Assembly: GCF_017591435.1 (NCBI RefSeq)
Contig: NC_059294.1
Coordinates: 4,217,501 to 4,281,500, forward strand
DNA from: Portunus trituberculatus
Taxonomy: Eukaryota; Arthropoda; Malacostraca; Decapoda; Portunidae
Reading direction: 5' to 3'
DNA length: 64,000 nucleotides
Below, in pieces: positions 57,005 to 64,000 of the stretch (positions within the stretch are counted from its first letter, which is position 1; each line of letters opens with the position of its first letter). The notes under the pieces were generated by a model. The model ran no database searches. It had not been told where the DNA came from and saw only the letters and a list, made by a program, of their open reading frames with translations. Both the position numbers and the translations under genes were made by a program.

Positions 57005-57530
57005 GTGAAATTGTTTACGAGTATGTTTAATTCATCTTGACACTAACTCACTTCACTCTCATTCACTTTCACTTCTCGTTTGGCAAGACATGCATTATTA
57101 TATCCTCCTTCAATATTCATACATTCTTTCCATTTCCTGTCAGTAGCTTTTAATACAACACTGCTAGAATGAAACCTTTATGTCGGATTGGGCTTTATAA
57201 ACACTATTTGCCTTCAAGATGAGCATAACAATACGAAGATGATAATAATGAGAAAAAAATAAATAAAGAAGAAGTAAGAAAGAATGAATTTAGAAGTGAA
57301 AATGTCTACTAGTATGTTTAATTCATCCTATAATTAACTCACTTCACTGTCATTACTGTCATTCACTTTCGCTTCTCGTATGGTAAGATATGCGCTGTTA
57401 TATCCTTTAATATTCATACATTCTTTCCATTTCCTGTCAGTAGCTTTTAATACAACACTGCTAGAATAAAACTTTGATGTCGGATCGGCCTTTATAAACG
57501 CTTTTATTTCAAGACGAGCGTGAAACTAAC
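57005..57530. repeat. Tandem duplication, two diverged copies of about 233 bp
   Basis: Copy 1 is about 57005-57237, copy 2 about 57296-57530. Both begin GTGAAA(A/T)TGT...AGTATGTTTAATTCATC and share CATACATTCTTTCCATTTCC, CAGTAGCTTTTAATACAACA and ATGTCGGAT...CTTTATAAAC in the same order. Spacing is about 291 bp at the left and 297 bp at the right, because copy 2 has a small CTGTCATTA duplication. The A-rich leaders before each copy are also loosely alike. No coding frame or TE terminus. Confidence 0.9.
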
Positions 57531-58482
57531 CCTCAAGAAAAAATAAAACACCTTATGGTTTCAAAGTCAAAATCATTCAACATTCCAAGATAAGCGAAAC
57601 ATTGACTTGCCTCTACCACGGGAACTAGAAGAAAATGGAGGAGAAAAAACATAGAGAAAGAGAGAAAAGAGGGAGAGAAAGAAAAAGGAGGAGGATGGAA
57701 GAGATAGGACGGCCTGATTTGTCCTTTAAGGTTTAAGGTTTATGTTAATAGTGATGGATGGTGGGGCCTCTTGTTCCCTCATACCCGTCGCCTCCTGATA
57801 CCGGCTCGACGCGCCTGCTAATGAGGGCGTGTGTATGAGAGAGGGAGAGGGAGAGGCAGGAAGGAATGAAGAAGAGATAGAGAGAGGAGAGGGAGCCAGG
57901 AAGGAAGGACGGAACAGAGGAATGGAGATAGGGAGCTAGGAAGGAAAGGAGGGAGGGAGAACGATGCGGCACAAGGAGGCTGAGAGGATGGAAGGCAGGA
58001 AGAACACTGACAGCGAGGAGGGAAGGAAGGAAACGACGGTAGTGTAGGTTAGGAAGAGGCCTATTTTTGGATAGAGGGTAGAGATATTAATTAACTCTCG
58101 TATTTCTGGAGACAGTAGTGGTCGTGGTGATGCGTATTAGTGAGGATGGTTAGGACTGTGTTGGTGGTTGGGTAGAGATAGTGGTGGTGGTGATAGCGGC
58201 TGTGGTGGCAGCTGATGTTGATCCGGTGACACTCCCTGTTCCTTTGCCTCACCCTTTGACCTCCGTGGCCCGAAGGGTCATCCAGGGGCTCTCTCCTCCT
58301 GCATCTGTTCAATTATTGACGATCCACCTCACTTGTGCTCATTAACTCCGCCTCAGCGATCCGCCTCAGTGATTTATTCAGAACAACACACACCAATTGG
58401 GGGCTGAATAAAACATTGACTTGTAATCCACGACCTCTTCCCTTCCTTCCCTCGTTCTTCTTCCTGTTCTTTACCCCTGTTT
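57531..58482. other. Single-copy stretch, no gene seen
   Basis: 57830-58040 is an imperfect purine tract (GGAGAGGGAGAGG, GGAAGGAAGG). 58110-58210 is GGT/GTG-rich. CCGCCTCAGCGAT and CCGCCTCAGTGAT form a 13 bp tandem pair at 58348-58373. Confidence 0.55.
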
Positions 58483-58565
58483 TCCTCCTCCTCCTCCTCC
58501 TCCTCCTCCTCTTCCTCTTCTTCTTCTTCTTCTTCTTCTTCTTCTTCTTCTTCTTCTTCTTCTTT
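58483..58565. repeat. (CTC)n to (TTC)n trinucleotide array
   Basis: About 10 CTC units, a CCTCTT transition, then about 16 TTC units. Confidence 0.96.
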
Positions 58566-59733
58566 CTCCTCCCCAGGTTATTCCCTTGCTGAATAATTGC
58601 TTCGTCGTCTGAATGAGAAGGTCTCGGTCATGTTCCTCGGCTGCTTCTCTTCATTAGTCTGGATTACCGCTAATTACACGGGAAGTTACGGTGCTGTGGT
58701 CGCTCTATTATACTCGATTTTTATTGATGAGTAGATATTTGTTCCTTTTATCCATGCTTCTTATGGCGTGCCGCACTTGTTGTTGCTGTTGTTGCTGTTT
58801 CTACTGCTGTTGGTGTTACTTCTGAGAGTATTTCTGGTACTGGTGGCGATGGGAATGGTGGTAGTGGTGATGGCACTGCTACTATTTCATTGACTAGTTG
58901 AAAGTTTGACTTATACGTTGTTCTCATTACTAGCTATTACATTTTTTTTTGGGGGGGTGGGCGCTATTAAAAAATTACTAGGTATTAAAATGCTCATGGC
59001 GTCAGAAAATAGTGGATCGCTCTATTTATCAGCACATAGTAATGTGAAGAAACAGGTGGTTTATGCAGATGATAAGGGAGTGGCAGACCCTGGATGCGCC
59101 AAGGGATACTAGCATCCACGCAAGGAACGAGTCCAGATTATGGTTTTTCGACATTTCTAAGAATCTATTCTGGCGAGAGAGAACAAGGCAGGTGAGGCGG
59201 CGAGGCACCTCAGCTGTCCTTATCTGCGGTAAGTGGGGTAAGGAAGAGAGGCCGGGAGGGCTGAGGGGGGAGAGGTGTTGCGTGTTGAGATAGTAACCAT
59301 TACACCTCGCCAAGATCGAAGGTAGGAGGAAAGTGAGCCGTGTAACCATCCCTCGGCTCACTCCCCCTTCTTCCAAAGTCGACGGCCACAGGATAACCGA
59401 GGAATGTTCCCCTCTCTCCCACCCACATTTTCCGGAGAGATGAGACACCATGATAGCTGTATGCCTTCGTTATTTGAAGAGGTGCTCAGCGAGGGCACGT
59501 GTCTGGGCCCCGAGTCAGCACAGCAAGCACCAGGTTTCTTACAAGAGACGAGGCAGTAAATTTTAGTTGGTCCAGTGGACGAGGCTGGTGCAGGAGCCTC
59601 GATGAGCATCAGTGGTCCTACTCGAGACTGTAAACTGTTGACCTTGCCAAGGAAATGTTCTAATACAATACAATTTTATATGACAAGTACACGTGGCGAC
59701 ACTGTTCCAATTTCCGCGGACATCTTCAGAGGA

Positions 59734-59736
<3 letters not shown>
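58566..59736. other. Mixed stretch with a GC-richer island, no confirmed gene
   Basis: 58770-58890 is TTG/GGT trinucleotide-like. 59040-59620 is GC-richer with frames open on both strands (140 codons minus at 59029-59451; 76 codons plus at 59063-59293). The plus frame encodes MQMIREWQTLDAP...FFDISKNLFWRERTRQ and meets CAGGTGAGG, a good splice donor, at about 59188-59196. I cannot assign a family. Confidence 0.35.
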
Positions 59737-59780
<44 letters not shown>

Positions 59781-59789
59781 AGAGAGAGA
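59737..59789. repeat. (AG)n microsatellite, interrupted
   Basis: About 20 AG units, AAAA interruption, then further GA units. Confidence 0.95.
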
Positions 59790-59917
59790 AAAAAATAAAT
59801 AGATAAAACGAGAAAAAAAATGCCATGCAGTTTGTATTTCCGCAACGTCACCTTCGAAACAAATTAGTCACTAAATACTTCGGAGATAACACTGTTTATT
59901 CATTAATGGGTTAGGTT

Positions 59918-59921
<4 letters not shown>

Positions 59922-59974
<53 letters not shown>
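59922..59974. repeat. (GA)n microsatellite, interrupted
   Basis: About 25 GA units with one GCGA interruption near the right end. Confidence 0.96.
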
Positions 59975-60328
59975 TGCGTGAAAAAGTGTGCTGTTCGCTG
60001 GCCCAGAGAAGAAAACTTAAATTTACGACGCCAACAACGTAATAAACGTCCAACAAATAACATTTTCCTGTTTGTGTTCGCAGCCAATCAATTCAGTGCT
60101 GATGTGCCTTCACCTTGCTAGAAATTGATGGATAAGATAAGCTAATGGAAGATAAATACTGTGTGCCTTTTGGTCGTGGAATTGCTGTGAGTTTGTTTTA
60201 TATGTTGTGTATATGTTGGCAATCATTCTGAGGTGTGTGTCAACAGTTTGGTGGAGTGTGAAGAAAACACTCTTGAAACACCTAGAAACACTTTTTTTAC
60301 TCATAAAGTTTGTTCATATGGATATTTC

Positions 60329-60578
60329 TTGTTATGTACATATTAATGTTTATGTGTGCTTTGATGTTTTCTTAATTTTTCACCAGTTACGAGTCCTCAC
60401 TCTTCCCTAAAGTATTGAAAAAATCAACAGACGTATCACCTTGAGCTGCTCAGAGTCGTATTTTTGCTGCTTACAGTATTATGTTGATGTTCATGAGTGC
60501 TGTGATGATTTCTTAATTTCTCATTGGTTACAAGTGTTCACTGTTTCCGACACCATACAAGAATCAACACACTTCTCA
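60329..60578. repeat. Tandem duplication, two diverged copies of about 110 bp
   Basis: Copy 1 about 60329-60439 and copy 2 about 60468-60578 share, in order, TGTTxATG, TGTGCTxTGATG, TTTCTTAATTT, TCA(C/T)xxGTTAC, TCACT and AATCAACA, at an offset of about 141 bp. No gene or TE end. Confidence 0.75.
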
Positions 60579-60899
60579 TAATCAGCATTACTGTCGCCTT
60601 GTTTAACGTCATTGCTACCTTATCAACCCCTCCCTCTGCAATCACAGCGCCTGGATTGCTGAGCGGAGAGTTGATAAGCAGGGTAATTACTTCTTAAATT
60701 CGTTTCATATTCTCGGTGAAAGTTATTACCGTCGTGTTTTCAAGGCGCAAACAGCAAACCACAATCCGCCTAGGGAAGGGACATTGCTAACCTTAGAAGT
60801 ACTCCGGTAAAGTGTGTAGTTGTGATTTTAAATGTTAAGCGATTCATCAACTAATATCCACACTGTTTGTTTTCTCCCTCCCGGTTTTTTTCTTCCACA

Positions 60900-60901
<2 letters not shown>
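60579..60901. other. Single-copy spacer, nothing recognised
   Basis: GC slightly raised at 60610-60690. No features. Confidence 0.5.

Positions 60902-60968
<67 letters not shown>
60902..60968. repeat. (TC)n microsatellite
   Basis: About 33 TC units. Confidence 0.98.
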
Positions 60969-60970
<2 letters not shown>

Positions 60971-61628
60971 CCAACGTTTATTTTTAGTTATTTTTCTTTT
61001 ATCTAATTTCTCTTCCTTCTTTTTGATGTCCTATTCTTTCATTCCTCTTGCACCTATTTCTTGCAATCTTATCTCCTTAACTTCCTTCTTTACACTTCAT
61101 TTGAGTCTTTGGTTTGCGCTTCGTTTATCTTCTAATCTCTTATACTCTAGCTCAGTCTTTCCTTCCACCCTTCTTGTTCTCTATTTCTCTCTACATCATC
61201 CGCCTCTTAGTGACCCTCTCATTAAGCCGGGAAAAAAAGAATGTAAAGCCGATTTTAATATTAAGCTCGTAGACTCTCCAGCCATGCAAGACTCCCTCAA
61301 AAGCTGGAACTCACTAATCGGGCCATATTTATCCCCCAACTTACCCAGAGTTGGCAAAATTTTACACCATTAGTTGAAAATTTATGCTTCGTATATCCCG
61401 CCGGAGGAGACGCCCTTCAGCCACCCTCTCGGAGAAGACCTGCTACCTCACTGTCTCTTATTTATCGTCAGTCTGCTTTGGTTACTCTGCGACGAGAGAT
61501 GACGCTGGAGAGTTGAAAGGAAAGAGTAAATATAGATCTGATAGGTGAGTTGTGTGAATGAGAGGGCGATTGCTTGTTAATTTAAAGGTAATAACAAAGT
61601 AGTGAATGGTGTAAGGTTTTTTAGAGCT

Positions 61629-61629
<1 letters not shown>
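60969..61629. other. Single-copy stretch, no gene seen
   Basis: Pyrimidine-rich to 61210, which explains the 168-codon plus-strand frame. 61230-61440 is of balanced composition but not recognised. Confidence 0.5.

Positions 61630-61684
<55 letters not shown>
61630..61684. repeat. (TG)n microsatellite
   Basis: About 27 TG units. Confidence 0.98.
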
Positions 61685-61685
<1 letters not shown>

Positions 61686-61783
61686 TGTTCTCTGCTTACG
61701 GAAGTGTTGAAACTGAGTGTAGCTTTCAAATCTCGTCAGAGATGCAGACTTTTTGACAGTCAGCGAGTGGAACAGTCACTCAC

Positions 61784-61792
<9 letters not shown>

Positions 61793-61841
<49 letters not shown>
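61793..61841. repeat. (GA)n microsatellite
   Basis: About 24 GA units. Confidence 0.98.
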
Positions 61842-61844
<3 letters not shown>

Positions 61845-62918
61845 TTTCGTCGGGATGAGGTTATCGTCTTTATTTTAAATTTTCTTCATCCACGATTTTT
61901 TCTCTTAGTAAATTCCGTTTTGCTTCATCGGATCCTCATTTTTTAATCCGTCGCCATTTTTCCTTTATATTTTTTTTCTTATCATGGTTTGAGGTTTTGT
62001 TTTCTTTATTTTCGTACGTATCTCGTTTTCTTCTGGTCCACTGAAGTGAATTCTTATCTTAAATTGTGTTTATTTTTAGTCTTTACATCATCATCTTTAT
62101 TCTTCTATCTTATCCCCCTTTCACATTCTCTTCTTCGTCCCGCTCATCCTCTCCTTCCTCTTCATCCTCCTCCTTTTCATGTCATTTGCCTTATATTTTC
62201 AAGTATTTTTTCTTTTGGTACATCAAAAGTATTTTTCATCCATTTTTTGCACTCTTGTCATCATCACGCTTATCTCTTATCCTTTTTCACCTCTTTTTCT
62301 TCCTCTTCCTCCACCAATACCACCTTCAGACGTTCCCCGATTCTCCGTAGCTTCTGCAGAGCTTACTGGCAAAACGCTCGCTGGTCTGACGCCTCCGCAC
62401 GTAATTATGTAAATGATCGCCGAGATGGAGTGTGAGTGTGTACTCCCTCCGGCGCGCCCCTTCTCTCTACTTGATTCCCCTCCCTCGTCACACAAGCCGT
62501 GCAGGTGCGGGGAAGACCAGGTGAATTAGCGTCTGCCAAAAAGACATGCTGGTAAAGGTATCAAGCAATGGATTATACCTGATGACTGTTTATTTATCTG
62601 CTGGTTAAAATGTCTCGTTTAGTATTCTCGTGCTAGTATGATTTATTATTTTGGTATTATTTTGTTTTAGGTTACTTTTTTTTCATAATTTGATAATATG
62701 GGTGAAGTGCGCTCTTGTCATCTTGCCTAACTGACTGAGTCTGTAATTTCTTCGCGTTCAGGGGAGAAATTTGTGAAGTCTGGACGTTCCGCATGGGAAA
62801 CTGAGCTCAACACCATGAACTCCAGTATCCTATCCTCCACCTCGTCCCTCCGCCATCAGCCTCGTAAAACTATCAGCCAGACCACTTACTGAGACCCGCT
62901 AATACATATATTTCCGGA
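61842..62918. other. Single-copy stretch, no gene seen
   Basis: T/C-rich to 62330. GC-richer with CACACAAGCC, GTGCAGGTGC and CCAGGTGAATTAGC at 62340-62540. No recognised exon. Confidence 0.5.
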
Positions 62919-62932
62919 AGAGAGAGAGAGAG

Positions 62933-63008
<76 letters not shown>
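62919..63008. repeat. (GA)n microsatellite
   Basis: About 44 GA units with one GCGA interruption. Confidence 0.98.
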
Positions 63009-63011
<3 letters not shown>

Positions 63012-63045
63012 TATTTTATTTTCTTATTATCATTATCATCGTCTT

Positions 63046-63177
63046 CATTGTTGTTATCATTACTGTTGTTGTTGTTGTTGCTGTTGTTGTTGTTGTTGTT
63101 GTTGTTGTTGCTGCTGCTGCTGCTGATGTTGATGCTGCTGCTGATGATGATGATAATGATACTACTACTACTACTAG

Positions 63178-63236
<59 letters not shown>
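63046..63236. repeat. Trinucleotide mosaic: GTT, GCT, GAT, CTA
   Basis: (TTG)n with GCT variants (63064-63110), CTG units to about 63130, CTG/GAT/GAA mixtures to 63160, then about 23 CTA units (63162-63234) with one GTA. Phase stays trinucleotide. Confidence 0.96.
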
Positions 63237-63426
63237 GATTTACATTATACCTACCAGCTTCAATGAGCATAGCTTTCATTAAGAACAATTAGAATACTAT
63301 TGCAATAATCCTTATATCTTAACAAAAGGAAAAATTCATATGGTTAATTAGGAATCGTTTTGTGTGATGCATGAAAAGCATAATTAAGAGATACAACATT
63401 CCGGTGGTGAGAAAGAAGCTGAAGAC
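63237..63426. other. AT-rich spacer, nothing recognised
   Basis: Unique sequence up to the LINE truncation point. Confidence 0.5.
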
Positions 63427-63812
63427 AGTCAGTCTCTTTCTCACCGCCGTAAAGTTGCATCTCTTTCTATCTTTTATCGCTATTTTCATGCTAACTGCAT
63501 GCCTCCCCTCCTTCTGCGGCCTCGCTGCACACGGCTTTCTTTTTCCCCTCACCCCCATTCTGTCCACCTCTCTAACGCAAGAGTTAACTAGTACTTTCAA
63601 TCATTCATACCTTTCTCTGGTAAACTCTGGAACTCCCTGCCTGCTTCTGTATTTCTGTCTTCTTAAGACTTGACTTCTTTTAAGAGAGAGTTTCAAGACA
63701 TTTGTCCCTGAATTTTGGATAATTCAGTTGACCTCTAAGGGAACTGGCAACCCAGTAGGCCTTTTTTCTTCCATTTTTTTGCTCTTGGCCAGTTCCCTTC
63801 CTGCATAAAAAG
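63427..63812 (+). pseudogene. 5'-truncated LINE, reverse transcriptase C-terminus and 3' tail
   Basis: One frame from 63427 reads SQSLSHRRKVASLSIFYRYF, then HANCMPPLLLRPRCTRL, HSVHLSNARVN, and FIPFSGKLWNSLPASVF at 63604-63654, then DLTSFKREF. It is broken only by a TAG after ARVN, a TAA before DLTSF and a terminal stop at about 63706. This order matches the end of jockey-like LINE polymerases, and the motifs parallel the minus-strand copy at 8740-9680. The 3' tail contains a 12 bp perfect inverted repeat AAGGGAACTGGC (63737-63748) and GCCAGTTCCCTT (63788-63799), and ends near CATAAAAAGAAAGG. There is no upstream RT, so this is a dead 5'-truncated insertion. Confidence 0.82.
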
Positions 63813-64000
63813 AAAGGCATACACACAAACATACACAACGGAAGTGCATCAAACATGATCTTAATTAGTTCTAAGGAGTTAATACTTCGTTGTCTTCACG
63901 AAATGTTTAGAGAAATTATGGGAATGGATATCTCTCGTTCACGGGCAAAACAGTGTGTGTCACAAGGCAAGAGTGACTCGCTTTGAGATGTTGGAAGAAG
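63813..64000. other. Window end, nothing recognised
   Basis: Unique sequence starting with a short ACACAC stretch. Confidence 0.5.

Noticed and set aside
58906..59112. VVYADDKG read as a reverse transcriptase YADD motif
   Set aside because: Flanking residues do not fit the palm motif and no other RT motif lies nearby in any frame.

Overview
The window looks like non-coding, repeat-rich DNA from an arthropod nuclear genome, most likely a decapod crustacean and perhaps a crab. The evidence is very dense long dinucleotide microsatellites, AT-rich single-copy DNA, and broken non-LTR retrotransposon and tRNA-derived SINE pieces whose motifs resemble families I remember from decapods. The species assignment is inference; no database was searched. 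I found no gene I would defend: no exon with recognisable protein similarity, no canonical tRNA, rRNA or snRNA gene, and no bacterial-style operon. Most long open frames here are translations of microsatellites or of purine/pyrimidine-biased strands.

Microsatellites dominate. By hand tally there are about 38 AG/CT arrays and about 26 AC/GT arrays, typically 40-120 bp. There are two long AT arrays and several trinucleotide blocks (AAG/CTT, AGG/CCT, AAT/ATT, ACT/AGT, AAC/GTT). Together they cover roughly 7 kb, about a tenth of the window. The longest pure one is a 225 bp CA array at 25898-26122. Many arrays are compound (TG to AG, CA to CT, AG to TGCG to TG), and some are inverted relative to each other.

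Mobile-element remains by position: a 226 bp hAT-type MITE with an 8 bp target duplication (4921-5146), sitting inside one unit of a tandemly duplicated LINE tail (4664-5235); a decayed minus-strand LINE with reverse transcriptase C-terminal motifs (8740-9680); a tRNA-headed SINE (23487-23713); a TTAA-flanked MITE (24224-24437); a decayed minus-strand tRNA-headed element (about 41600-41767); a second LINE type (48185-48540); a tRNA-Lys-like SINE with an (AC)n tail embedded in a CA array (50930-51244); and a 5'-truncated plus-strand LINE 3' end with a 12 bp inverted repeat in its tail (63427-63812). The pieces at 4.7, 9 and 63.5 kb appear to be one LINE family.

Other structure: local tandem duplications at 13145-13425 (three modules spaced by AAT arrays), 43616-43685 (35 bp x2), 57005-57530 (about 233 bp x2) and 60329-60578 (about 110 bp x2). 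Between these lies AT-rich DNA with a few GC-richer islands carrying clustered E-box (CACCTG/CAGGTA) and TAATTA/CAATTA sites, near 10.7, 34.7, 37.7 and 56.3 kb. These could be enhancers, but that is inference. The window is best read as intergenic or long-intron sequence; nothing in it convincingly forms a new biological system.
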